The notes beneath the pieces were generated by a model, which saw only the letters and a program-made list of their open reading frames with translations, had not been told where the DNA came from and did no database searches. From Rachicladosporium sp. CCFEE 5018 (Eukaryota; Ascomycota; Dothideomycetes; Cladosporiales; Cladosporiaceae), in the NCBI GenBank assembly GCA_002077045.2, contig KZ111159.1, forward strand, positions 372,001 to 436,000: a stretch of 64,000 nucleotides of DNA, given 5' to 3'. Below, in pieces: positions 40,416 to 51,395 of the stretch. How positions within the stretch are numbered: the stretch's first letter is position 1; each line of letters opens with the position of its first letter. The position numbers and the translations under genes are program-made.

Positions 40416-42572
40416 TCAGCCCCCAGGCGGCCGACTCATCTCCAGCCACCCCTGCTCTACCTCCCCATATAAGCGTCCACTAGGCCGCCGCTCCCACATA
40501 TCTGATTGCAGTGCCGCGATTCCCAGTTCCCCGCTCAAACTCAAATGCCTCAGCATCTCCACACTGCCTCTCCCAGCGTTCAGCCCACCTTGCCAGCCCT
40601 CCCTACCTGACATGATGGCCTCCATTTCCTGCCCAGTTCCAGCGTCCTGGGCTGCGGGGACCCCGTCGCCGTTGCTAAAGCCTTCCGTGGCATCTTGTCG
40701 TTCTTCTTCCGGGGGTAGGGCAATGGACGGCTGACCGTCTACGAGACCTTCCAATTTCTTCATCAAGGGTTTCAGGTAGCGGGAGGCTTTGCCCCGGATT
40801 GAGCTGAGTTGCTGCAGGATTACGAGGAGGTAGTGTTTGCCTTCGTAGTAAGTTGGGGAGGTGTCGCCGGCTGTGCAGTGCAGGACGTCGGCTAGACAGG
40901 CGGCGATGTCGGAGAGTTTTTGCTCCTGGGAGGCGGCTGTCAGTATCACAAAAGAGGCGTAAAGGTGAATGGAAGGCGAAAAACATACCATGCCAATACC
41001 ATGCGAGTTCAACGCTGCTGCCGAGGAGCTAGTGGTGATGCCCACCACATTCCTCGCCAAATCAATCGGATAATCCAACCTCATCCCACCTTCACCCGGA
41101 CCCCACAGCAACCCGTCATTCACGCCTAGCTGCCAGACCAAAACATGCAGCCACTCCCTCGTAACCCCAATATCAATCCGCTGCGTCTCCGTCACACTCT
41201 CCATCCCCATCGTAACGGCGTCCAAATTCCGCTGCGTCTTGAGCACCCACGCCTGATCCGCGATGCTGTGGCGGCGAGGACCGCGCCATATGCGCACGAA
41301 TCTATCGTCTACGGCGCTGAAGAGCTGCGCGAGCAGCACGAAACCGGTCAGGAGCTGCGGGTCCTCGGACTCGAAGACTGAGGGGAGTGTGATGTCTGGC
41401 GTCAAACGCGTTCGCTTCCTCCGCTGAATAGCGTACGCGCGTTCCGTGATGAAGAGCAGCCAGTACAGTCGCCTTCGCCACTGGGCTTCCACGGGGTCGA
41501 GAGCGTGGTAGGCGTACTCGTCTGCTAAACCGAGATTCTCAGCCGCGGTGATGCATTCGGAGAGGAAGTACCAGGCTTTTATGTAGCGTTCGTGGTTGCC
41601 TTCGTAGCAAAAGAGAAAGAAGGACGTCAGGACCGAGATTGGAGAGGAGTCGAGCATGAAGTCGTAGCTGTATCGTTCTCGCAGACACTCTTCCGCGAAG
41701 ATGGCGGCGTTGTCGTAGCCTGGTCGGAGCTGAGGTGGGGCAGGGACAGAGGCGTCTAGTTGGACTACTGTCGTTGCGCAGAGGGCGCAGAGGAAGCAGT
41801 AGGTCTCCGAGCTCAGGGGGTTGGGATTGCTGTAGAAGTGCGGGTCGAGATAGATTGTTGGATCTATGACGGGCATGATGGGGAACATGTGGGTGAAGAA
41901 GAGCTGAATGTAGGGGAGGAACTGGTCACGACTTATGCGAGTGGACTGTGCGTAGTATTCGGACTCTGTGGGTGAGACGATTTGTGGCACACGCTCGCTG
42001 CCTGCTGATCTGGGTTCGTTTGAGTGCCAGTTTTGGCTGGATTCTTGTCGGTAAACGAGAGGTTGGGCGTAGCGATGTGGCTGGGAGTGTTGATTCTGCA
42101 GCGGTGGGAGCTCGACGCCATGAAAGTATCCTTGGTCCTGCTGTGGCAGACTGGTCTGAATGCCGTATGGGACGCCCGGAGGTGGAGGTCCTTCAGGCGG
42201 GTACGAGACCGACGGCACGTGTCCCTGCGATTGCGGCGACCAATTCCAGTTCCCAAAGTTTCCGTTATGCTCAGGACTTCGTGGGCTCGTCGGACTGGCG
42301 GTGACTGAATCATCGATCTGGCGCAAAGCGTGGAGTACACGCGCACTGCGCAATCCCTTCGGACCTTTCTTCTTGGGCGGCTGCAGGTATGCGCATCTTA
42401 TCGCGGCCTTCTTGCAAGGCGTGCATGGATCACTGCCATCGCACTTCACCTTGCGCTTTCGACAGCAGTCGCATGCGCGGCGTAGGACCTTTGCGGGCGG
42501 TGTACTGGATTTCTCGCTGCCTGTAGGCTGACTCGTTGCTTCCGTCTCCATGCTCTTGCCTTCTTCGGACAT
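40416..42572 (-). CDS. Zn2Cys6 fungal transcription factor
   Basis: Nuclear regulator with a binuclear zinc cluster at residues 34-60 (C-x2-C-x6-C-x5-C-x2-C-x6-C, core CRKRKVKC), followed by a basic KKKGPKGLRSARVLHAL linker. The fungal-specific transcription-factor middle domain spans roughly 220-480 (LPYIQLFFTHMFPIMPVID, FLCALCATTVVQL, SVLTSFFLFCYEGNHERYIK, RRRLYWLLFITERAYAIQRR). A 63-bp in-frame intron is likely at 40926-40988 (GTATGT donor, ACTGAC branch, TCCCAG), joining SHGIGM to EQKLSDIAACL; the spliced protein is 697 aa. The PPKKKGPKG element after the cluster is shared with sugar-utilisation regulators, but the target pathway cannot be read from sequence. Confidence 0.9.
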   Translation of the reverse strand: MSEEGKSMETEATSQPTGSEKSSTPPAKVLRRACDCCRKRKVKCDGSDPCTPCKKAAIRCAYLQPPKKKGPKGLRSARVLHALRQIDDSVTASPTSPRSPEHNGNFGNWNWSPQSQGHVPSVSYPPEGPPPPGVPYGIQTSLPQQDQGYFHGVELPPLQNQHSQPHRYAQPLVYRQESSQNWHSNEPRSAGSERVPQIVSPTESEYYAQSTRISRDQFLPYIQLFFTHMFPIMPVIDPTIYLDPHFYSNPNPLSSETYCFLCALCATTVVQLDASVPAPPQLRPGYDNAAIFAEECLRERYSYDFMLDSSPISVLTSFFLFCYEGNHERYIKAWYFLSECITAAENLGLADEYAYHALDPVEAQWRRRLYWLLFITERAYAIQRRKRTRLTPDITLPSVFESEDPQLLTGFVLLAQLFSAVDDRFVRIWRGPRRHSIADQAWVLKTQRNLDAVTMGMESVTETQRIDIGVTREWLHVLVWQLGVNDGLLWGPGEGGMRLDYPIDLARNVVGITTSSSAAALNSHGIGMVCFSPSIHLYASFVILTAASQEQKLSDIAACLADVLHCTAGDTSPTYYEGKHYLLVILQQLSSIRGKASRYLKPLMKKLEGLVDGQPSIALPPEEERQDATEGFSNGDGVPAAQDAGTGQEMEAIMSGREGWQGGLNAGRGSVEMLRHLSLSGELGIAALQSDMWERRPSGRLYGEVEQGWLEMSRPPGG

Positions 42573-42997
42573 GATGTCGGTAGTTTGCGCCGTGATGGAC
42601 GCGTCTCGGTCAGCAGCGCAATGGCATGCCGATGTAGAAGTTCCTGCTGTTGAGGGACCTGGCTTGGAGTGCCGGTACCGGTCTGGCTGCCGTTGTGCGA
42701 GTCGGATCGCCAGCGCAATGCATAAGACCCCGATACTTTCTCGTTCCCGAGTCGTGAAAGACCACAGGGTTCAGTATCGGTCTCCAGCGTTCGAAGCTTG
42801 CTGCCATGTGCAGCGCAACGTGCTGCAGTGCGGGGGTCGCTTGGCAGCTACGATCAAAGTCAGCTGACTAATCAGTGGGGTAAGTGAAGTTGCGTGTTCG
42901 CGTTGCTTGTAGCCAGATTCCAGAGTTCACCGAGATCTTCGTCTGTGATGCTCTAAGATCGGGAACCGGGTGCGAAATGCTTCCGAAACAGCGCGTC
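42573..42997. other. Intergenic region
   Basis: Promoter side of the Zn2Cys6 factor and 3' side of the dehydrogenase gene. No gene seen. Confidence 0.4.
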
Positions 42998-44098
42998 TCA
43001 GCTCATACCCATCCCCAAATCCCGACTATGCAACACCGGCGACTGCACCACACTCCTCTCCACATCCGCCGCACAACTACACTCGACAAAGTCCTCCAAC
43101 TCCTCGCTAACAGTCTTCAACTTCTCCTTCACACTCGCCACGGCCTCATGCCCAACAATATGCCTAGCAGGCGGGTTATCATGTCCCCCAATGGCAGCAA
43201 CAGCATGCACTGTCTCCGCCACGAGCCGTTCCTTCAACGCCTGACTCAAAGGAGGGTACAAGCTCGTGACTTCGTTGCTGTGCAGCTGGTCGCCTGTTGT
43301 AGGCTCCGCGGTGCCTTCTAATCGGTCCAGGAGGGAGGAGAGGATATTGCGCGAGAGGGGCGCGGGGTTATTTTCTTCGGCGTAGCATTGCATGGGAGGC
43401 GCGGATGTGATTTTGTGTGTGAGGACGTTGACTTCCATGTTCGGCTGCACGATTGTCATTTTGATGTTGAAAGGGGCGATTTCGTAGGCCAAACTGTCGC
43501 AGTAGCCTTCGATGGCCCATTGCGAGGCGCAGTACATGCTCAGTCCAGGCGTGCCCAGGTGCCCGGTCGTGGCTGTGAGGAGGACTATGTGCCCATTCTT
43601 CTTTTCCCGGAAGACGGGGAGCGCGGCTTTGATGATGTTGACGGGCGCAAAGAAGTTCGTCTCGAACTGCTCCCCTACAAGCGTCAACGCGCGAGGACTC
43701 TGCGACAACTCCTCCACAGTCCCAACTACAGCCTCGCTGTGACAGCAAAACAGCACATCCACCCTCCCAAACCCGGCCACCGCTTCAGCCACCGCGGATT
43801 GACACTGCCCCATATTCCTCGCATCCAGCGCCACGACCCTCAACCTTGCGCGCCATTGCTCCTTATCCGTCGACGTCCCAACTTCCTCCAAGAAAGATTT
43901 GAACGCCGCGCTTCGGTCGGCGTGTCGCGCGAACTCGAGGGGAAGGACACCCGCGCAGACGTAGTCGCCGTGCGAGAGGAGGTGCCGCGTTAGCGAGATG
44001 CCTATGGGGCTGTTGGCGCAGGTGAGGAACCAGACGCGCGGGGCATTGTGGGTAGGGAACTTGGGCTCGCGGGGGAGCTTGGGCTCGGAGGAGGACAT
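42998..44098 (-). CDS. Short-chain dehydrogenase-like protein lacking canonical catalytic Lys
   Basis: 366 aa, single exon. The Rossmann N terminus reads VWFLTCANSPIGISLTRHLL, where the usual TGxxxGIG has Cys and Ser replacing the first glycines. The NNAG position reads CCHSEA; the helix-alpha5 and strand region is NGHIVLLTATTGHLGTPGLS. The active-site motif is YCASQ (Tyr about 189), so the normal YxxxK lysine is Gln (about 193); the catalytic Ser is Thr. The rest fits the classical SDR fold (SLAYEIAPFNIKMTIVQPNMEVN). It is probably a non-enzymatic or NADP-binding-only SDR, or one with altered chemistry. It shares a 540-bp divergent promoter with the aminodeoxychorismate synthase gene. Confidence 0.8.
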   Translation of the reverse strand: MSSSEPKLPREPKFPTHNAPRVWFLTCANSPIGISLTRHLLSHGDYVCAGVLPLEFARHADRSAAFKSFLEEVGTSTDKEQWRARLRVVALDARNMGQCQSAVAEAVAGFGRVDVLFCCHSEAVVGTVEELSQSPRALTLVGEQFETNFFAPVNIIKAALPVFREKKNGHIVLLTATTGHLGTPGLSMYCASQWAIEGYCDSLAYEIAPFNIKMTIVQPNMEVNVLTHKITSAPPMQCYAEENNPAPLSRNILSSLLDRLEGTAEPTTGDQLHSNEVTSLYPPLSQALKERLVAETVHAVAAIGGHDNPPARHIVGHEAVASVKEKLKTVSEELEDFVECSCAADVERSVVQSPVLHSRDLGMGMS

Positions 44099-44640
44099 AG
44101 AGGAGGTGGAGAGCCGGGAAGTTCGCAGCTAAGGTGCGGTGACAGCTCGTAGCGTGGGGTCTTCCTGCCCGTCTTTGCTCCGCGGGTTTGGCTAGTGGGT
44201 GACCATGTGCGCCGACAAAAGGTCCGCGACGTGCAGTATGGCTTGTCAAGGCTTGGAGATCTGCCGGCAGGCTGTATGTGTCGGTTGCGCTAGCCTCCAG
44301 AACGGGTTCCCTCTCTAAATCTCAGGTCCTCATCGCCTCTTGTTTCTTTCCAGGCCCCTGCTTGCCCATCTCGATCGCTACAAGGTCAGTAATTTCGGCA
44401 TGTCAGTGACATGCTCCATGGACATCGTTCGGCGTTTGCGGATGGAGCTCTTCCCGAATCGGCATGCCGAACGTTATCAATCATGAGTTTTGACTATTCT
44501 CTGTTCTCGTCTCGTCATGGACTGCATAGGGCACAAAAATGTGGCTTCAGTGAACAATGCTCAGTGGACTGCCAGATCACTCAGACTCTGTACGAGTGCT
44601 CTTCATCCCTGAATAGCTCATCACTCAACTGTTCTACTGG
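44099..44640. other. Divergent promoter region
   Basis: Between SDR-like (minus) and aminodeoxychorismate synthase (plus). No gene seen. Confidence 0.4.
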
Positions 44641-46954
44641 ATGTCAACCGGCCGCATCCTCTTCATCGACGCTTACGACTCGTTCTCGAACAACATCGTC
44701 TCCCTCCTCAAGGACCAGCTAGACGTACAAGTCGAGCTTATCCACATCGACGACCCCCGCTTCGTCCTCAACGACGATGCCTTCCACGTCTTCCTTCAAC
44801 AATTCGATGCCGTCGTCGCTGGCCCGGGACCTGGCCACCCGGCAAATCCAGAGGACGTTGGGCTGATCGGGAGACTATGGAGTTTGCCTGAGGCTCATGT
44901 GCTACCGGTGCTGGGGATCTGTCTTGGATTTCAGAGTCTGGCTCTTGCGTTTGGGGCGAAGGTTGAAAGACTAAAGCAGCCGAGACATGGATTGGTGACG
45001 CCGATTGTGCATTGTGGCGAGGATGTATTTTTTGGGACCGGGGAGGTAGTGGTCACGCAGTATCACTCTTTGCATGCTAGACCATCTTCTGGAGTGCCGC
45101 AGTCACTGGGTAAAGATCTTTGGAAGCCTTGCTCTTCACGCCAGGAGGTGTTGCCACTTGCATGGGATTTGAGCGATGTCGAGAATGGCCCCATCCTGAT
45201 GTCTGTCAGACATCGCGAGAAGCCGTTCTGGGGCGTGCAGTATCATCCGGAGTCGATTTGCTCGAATGCCGAGAGTCACAAACTCATTGCAAATTGGTGC
45301 CATACTGCATGCGACTGGAACAAGCGCCTCCGACCGCAGCCACCGAGAGTCTGCACCGGCAGTGAATTCGGCTCCGGCATTGACGAATTTGCTCCGTCGC
45401 CGTTGCCATCGGCCACTGCCGCCGAAAGGGATGTCAATGTCCAGTGGCTAAGTTCACACTTACCGGAGACATCAGATACCGCGATGATCGTGGAAGCGCT
45501 GCGCAGAGAGTGCTGCCACTCCAACGTCATCCTGCTCGAATCCTGCATTCGCGAAGGACTGCCAGTGAATGCCGAGACCGGCCAGCATAGTATCTTTGGT
45601 ATTTACGGCAAGGATGCCACGCATGTGCAGTACTGGACTCATACCAGTGAGCTACTGGTTCATGCTGGAGGGACTGAGCTCCATCGCACGACTGCTACGT
45701 CCAGTGATGTACTCCGCTATCTGGATGACTTCATGCAAGATCACAAAGCGAGTGATGGTCCACCTGGCTCTCCATTCTGGGGCGGATTGACGGGCTTCGT
45801 ATCTTACGAAGCCGGGCTAGGAACTATTGAGGTCGAAGCTCCAAGTACATCTCGCAAGAAGCCGGACATCTGGTTCGTATTCGTCGAACGTTCAGTCGTG
45901 GTCGACCACGTCAGCGGTAGATTTCACGTGCAGACTCTGATCAACGACGACCACAAGTGGCTCACAGCGATTCAAGGTACTGTACAGCATGCAACGCGCC
46001 CTTGTGCCGACACTCCAACACCCTCGCCATCGCCCCTCCCACCACCCAAGATCACCTCTCAGCCCTCCAAGGAGAATTACTGCGCCAAAGTCACAGAGTG
46101 CCAATCCCACCTCCGTGCCGGTCTCTCGTACGAACTCTGCCTCACAGCTCAAACGCACATCCTCGCCCACGAAGCGCCCTGGTCCCTCTATCTTCACCTT
46201 CGCGCCCTGAACCCCGCGCCTTTCGCCGCATACCTGAGCCTCAGCTCCCCTCTAGACGCTGCCGAAGGCGTGACACTCATCAGCAGCAGCCCTGAGCGTT
46301 TCCTCTCCTGGACGCGAGAAGGCAAAGTGCAATTCCGCCCAATCAAAGGCACCGTGAGGAAGGACTCTAACATGACGCGCGAGAAAGCAGAGGCGATCCT
46401 GAAGTCGCCAAAAGAGCAGGCCGAGAATCTCATGATCGTAGATCTCATCAGACATGACCTGGGCGGGGTGCCAAAGTACCGTCTCCCATTTGACCCCTCA
46501 CCAGACAAGACGCCGTACTGACTCCCCCTCTCACAGCGTATCCAACGTCCACGTTCCGGAACTCATGCAGGTAGAAGAATACACATCCCTCTACCAGCTC
46601 GTCAGCGTCATCTCCGGCACCCTCTCCCCCAACTCCTCCGGCATCCCCGTCCTCGTCGCATCCCTCCCCCCGGGCTCAATGACCGGCGCGCCCAAAAAAC
46701 GCTCCTGCTCCTTACTAACCGTCATCGAGAACCACGAGCCGCGAGGGCTATACAGCGGCGTGCTGGGGTACATGGATGTTGGCGGCGGTGGAGACTTTAG
46801 CGTGATCATCAGGAGTGCGTTTAAGTACGCTGATGAGAGTGTGTGGCGGGTTGGCGCTGGTGGGGCGGTTACGGTGTTGAGTAGTGCTGAGGGGGAGTGG
46901 GAGGAGATGGGGGCGAAGAGGGAGAAGTTGCTTAAGGTTTTTGGGGTTGCTTGA
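44641..46954 (+). CDS. ABZ1: Aminodeoxychorismate synthase (fused PabA-PabB), complete copy 2
   Basis: Makes 4-amino-4-deoxychorismate from chorismate and glutamine for p-aminobenzoate/folate. Exons 44641-46475 and 46537-46954 give 750 aa. The 61-bp intron (AA/GTACCG, branch CTGAC, CTCACAG) is the only junction I found that keeps phase and yields RHDLGGVPN-VSNVHVPELM. The N-terminal glutamine amidotransferase shows GPGPGHPANPEDVG, the nucleophile Cys 94 in GICLGFQ, and the His 202/Glu 204 pair in GVQYHPES. The C-terminal chorismate-binding part has RPIKGTVRKD at about 566-575, IVDLIRHDL and GSMTGAPKKRS. It is the first gene of duplication copy 2; the truncated copy at 3-332 is its duplicate. 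Confidence 0.93.
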
Positions 46955-48662
46955 GCGACAACGGGCTGCTTTATCTATCTGAAGTCCCACCATCAACGAC
47001 CCCTTCGCTAGTACCTCGTGGCTCGTTGTACGGCGCACTTATCCGAATTTTAGCTTGATCAAGCGCTGCGTATGTCATTCCGTCTCAGCTTCTATCTCGC
47101 TCATGCTGCGCTGCTATCGTCAACTCCGTTACCACGCGCTCGGTCTTTGACTGTCGTCGAGATGAAATGGAGGCGCGACGCGGAAGGCCGTCTGACATCC
47201 TCTGAAGCCACTGTAATCTTGTCTCAGCCTACAGCCAGCCCAGCAGCCAGGATCCTTGCGGCCATCTTCGCCAGCTCTTGCTTCTTGCCAGCGTTTCACT
47301 ACTTTGCTAAGATGGAGGAGCTTGTTACGGCTCGTATTCGTCGTGGCGAGGAGGTAGGCTGTGCGCTCCTCGGCTGCGAGCCAGCCTATACCCTTGTAAT
47401 TCGCAAGCTGCCTCAGGTGGACCAGCCTGTTCATCACGGTTCGCTTCTCTGGGACGGCGCTTGCCCTGCTCACTGTATCAGCAATCACCTGAAGGCTCTT
47501 GAGCTCCCCGTGGTATATCGCATCTGGCATGCCCGTCCGATCACGGCCATTGATTTCTCATGCTAGTGACATCTCCGATCTGCCGTCTCAGTGTGCCATG
47601 TGCTCTGTCTCATGCCGCTCAGCCATTCTCCAATTCTCCTATGGGTGTGGCATCACGGCCGTCACTACATCAGGCCCCAAGCGCTGTCGTCGAGAAGCCA
47701 TCACATCCTGCTGTCTTCATTCGCGGCATCCTCCGCTTCTCGCCTGCTCGGTCCGCTCGAGATCATTTGCGCGTGCATTGACGTCTCCAGCCCATCACTA
47801 CAGTATGCTTACTTCGCCACATTGCTATCGCATCGTCGCCACGACGTTCACATGAGCTCCTAGACTTAGCTTCTTGACTACCTACTCAGCTGCACAATGG
47901 CTGCTTACTGTATCGTGCATCGTGAGAGCAAGCGCCGCACCCCCGCTTGGGCCTTGGTGGATGTCCCCTTGACCTCGTCGTGGTGGGCGTCGGTATTGCG
48001 GCCGTGTGCCTACAAGTCCAGCTCTAATGCGCTTTGTTGCAATTGGTAGTGTGAGGGAAGCACTGCTGGTCTCACTCTCCGTATAGCAGCAAAGGCTCTT
48101 GCACTCACCCATGGTTCTTCATCGCGATATCTGGTGATCGCGGCGATGTATCGAGCACGATTGGTACTGCGTTTGCAGTAGGCTGATCTACCCCAAGGTC
48201 GTCGTGCACGTATCGAGAGGTACAGTGAAGTATTCGGATGGTCGTGGTCTTACTCTGTGCTGGCCACCGTCGGTCACTGCTGAAACCGTCAGAGCTGCTG
48301 GTGAGTGTGTCTGGTATCCTCGCAGGCGCTGCGTCTCGCAGGAGAGGAGGAGCTGTTTGCTTGGCTTTGTGCGTCGAACAAGGCGCTCTCTGCGATGCGG
48401 TGAAGTCCGTCTGTGCTCTCGCGATCGTTCGCAGAGGAGTGTTGGAAGCTGGTGAAGCGCAGCGGAGAAGCGTAGCCGCACAGCTAAGGGGCACAGTCGT
48501 CGACTCGCCGCCTCTGCAGCCTTGCAGATGCAAAGATACAATGGCAGCCGTTCCTTTGCCTCCTAATTCATCTCATAAATCAGTGAACGTAGCTCGTCGA
48601 TAGGCGACCTTCCTATAACTCTTGTGGAGCAAAAGGTACGGTGGCAGTATACTGCAAACGTG

Positions 48663-48767
48663 CAAAAGCTTCGGGGGGCCGAACCCCGGACCTCTGCAGT
48701 GCAGGTGATGAAACTCGCCGGCTCTGGAAGATAGATGACGTTAGCGCTATCCGACTGCACCATCAAG
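48663..48767 (-). repeat. tRNA-like (SINE-like) element, copy 2
   Basis: Counterpart of 1997-2098, with the same B-box-like hairpin (CGGGG-TTCGGCC-CCCCG) and A-box-like segment; no acceptor stem. Confidence 0.4.
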
Positions 48768-49127
48768 CCCCCCGTGGGCTGTCTTTGGGTGCAGGAACTT
48801 CGGACTTGGCTGCTTATATAGTGTGCCTGCTGCATGACCTCAATAGCATGGGCCCCAGATAGTCGCTCAACGTGTGGGAACTCAGCAGAAGTACGAGCAC
48901 AGTGAGATACTCTGCAACGCAATACAGGGGGTCACGTACAGCAAGAGCCCAAACTCACTGCTCTTGTAGTCTGCCCGCTGCACCGAACCAAAGGCATAAG
49001 CCCCAGTCATCATCTCAACGTGCAGTGATGTAGCAGCGTGATACGCCCAGCAAAACGTTCTACTCTGCAGCATAACTGGAGCGTTGAGCGCAGAGCAAAG
49101 GCATGGTGGACCAAGCACGAAAAGTGC

Positions 49128-49219
49128 AAAAGTCTTCGGGATTCGAACCCGGCATCTGCTTGAGGAATGAATCGAGGATAGGCACTGGAAATTGCACCGT
49201 TAGCGACACTCGGCAATAC
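49128..49219 (-). repeat. tRNA-like (SINE-like) element of second type, copy 2
   Basis: Counterpart of 2458-2550. Here the B box reads GGTTCGAATCC, a perfect consensus, but the acceptor stem is absent and the T stem has a mismatch. Confidence 0.4.
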
Positions 49220-50847
49220 CCTCACCCTCCTATTGGTGGCGGCCAACGGAGGTGTCTTGGATGAGCAGAGAGCCAGAATCGATAATTATATACCCCTCTC
49301 GAGGGCTCGTGGTCGACAGTGAGGCCAGGGGGCGGTGTTGTGGGTACGAGGACGTTCGTACGGTTGAGGAGAACAAGCTCCATGTGTTAGATACTGCGAT
49401 AGTGGCTCTATTGATGTTGCAATGCCCTGGTGTGGGTAGCATGCCTTGTTGTGTCAGGTCTTGGCGTGGCTTGCAGGGCTGAGTGTGCTAGTCCGCCGAG
49501 CGACATGGTGAGGGGCGAACGCATCCTCACGCGTACTCTCACGCGCACACGCAGTCAAGCGCTTCACTGGTAGCCGGAGCACAAGCGGCATGACGGACAA
49601 AGCTGCTTGCAAGACGACAAGGACATGCCGCAGCCGCTGTGGACTCTTTCACGGGCACGAAGCAGAGGCCGCACACCCATCATTGCGACGGCGAGGAGCC
49701 ACGGATAGCAGGGCAATCGCAGCTCAACGATGTGGGAGGCATTGCCATGAGGCCGAGCATCGCACGCTGATATTGCGATGGCCCTGAGGTTCGGCAGCAC
49801 AACTATGCTGTGATCGAGCAATTGACGCCAGCCTCTAGACGCGTACGACAGCTGACTGTCATTCGAGCCATGGCCTTGAGAGCAGCTGTCAGAGACATCA
49901 CCGAGCCGAGCACGGAAACGGCGGGCTTGGCGCGAGGAGGCGTGACGACAGGCGGTGCTCCCTCAAAGTTGCAACGAACAACGAGCATCAGCTACCAGCA
50001 GACCAAGAAGGCAACCACGAGCATACCAGTAGCGCGCCATGAACATCTGCAACTATCAAGCAGACGGCAAGTTCTGGAGCTTGCAATACGTTTATGCTTG
50101 GGCATTGGCATAGCTGGTTTGCCACAGCCAATCCGCCACCGAAACTTGCGGCAAGCGGTCATATCGAAACGGTAAGCCACGCCTGCAGAGCCTCGGAGTT
50201 CATGCCGTTGTACCTGCATGCCGCGGTTCCGTTCCGGTATGGCAGCGATAGCTACGCACAAGGTTAAGAGTGCGAGGCAGCGCCGGCGGAAGGAAGAGTA
50301 AGAGCCAGCAGACAATCTCGAGAGAGGAGCGGATGCAGGATCTTTCCAGAGAGCAGCACACGCAGAGAAGCTGGGTGGAAAAAAGTTCAGCACAGATACA
50401 GACGAGCTGATGAAGTGCATGCCCGCATACGTCGACTGCTCCTTCTGCCTCTAGACGAGAGAGGCCCTACCAGTCTGGGCTGGATCTTCAGCACCGCTAG
50501 CAGTCCATGGAGCTGAGGTAGAGCGTGGCGATCTGACGCCAAAAGATCCGGACCGACATCGCAAGCCTCATCGACACAAGCTCGGCTGTCGACAGCGAAG
50601 TGATCTGCTCCGATAACACCATACGTGCGGCGAACACGATGCAAAGCTTGACCTGGGCGATACTGTGTCCAGGCCTCGCGACCCAGGTACTCCACAGGCG
50701 ATGGCTATGCCGACAACCGCGACGAGCTGGATGTGCATGCTGATGCATCGGTCGCCGAGTGCTGCCCATGCAGGCACAGATCGACTGCTCAAGCCTTCCA
50801 CCGACCGGAAGGCGATGTAGCTGCATGTCCAGGTGTCTTGTAGAGCA

Positions 50848-51395
50848 TCTGCTCCAGCAGACTCTTCCGTTTCAGCATCGCGAAGGCGGGCCAGGAGCCA
50901 GGACACTAGCAACTGTTGCGCTTCTCTTTCTAATTTGTTCAGTCTTCGCATCAAACGGCCGATGCGCACATGAATGCTCTGGCAGACATCTACTGCTGCG
51001 TGAGCCCAAAGCATGCGAGGTCATCTCATTGCTCGAGCTAGCATGGAACTGCGTGTCTTTCTTCGGAGCGGAATGTCATCTTGATGGCTGCGCATCTCAC
51101 TCTCAGATCCGATCCTCCGATCCACTGGCCGCTGCACTCATATCTGCCCCGGCAGAGGTATTGCAACGAGAGCTCAAGACCGCGATGCCGTTTCTTTTCT
51201 CGACCGAATATGTCCCGCGAGACTATTTCGGGGTTTGTGGCCCTGTCGTCTGCTCTGGCAGACACAAGCGCTGCAGATCCGACACAGAAGCCACGGTCGC
51301 CATCTAATTTCAGGAGAGCAGCTCCAGAGCGTCTTCTGGTCAGGCTTTCATGTCCTTGTAATATTGCACATCAGGCTTCTGCTATGGCAGGCTTG
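50848..51395. repeat. Spaced imperfect palindromes (copy 2)
   Basis: One full GTCTGCTCTGGCAGAC is at about 51249-51264. Degraded relatives are at about 50848 (TCTGCTCCAGCAGAC), 50981 and 51379. Counterpart of the array at 4460-5035. Confidence 0.35.
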
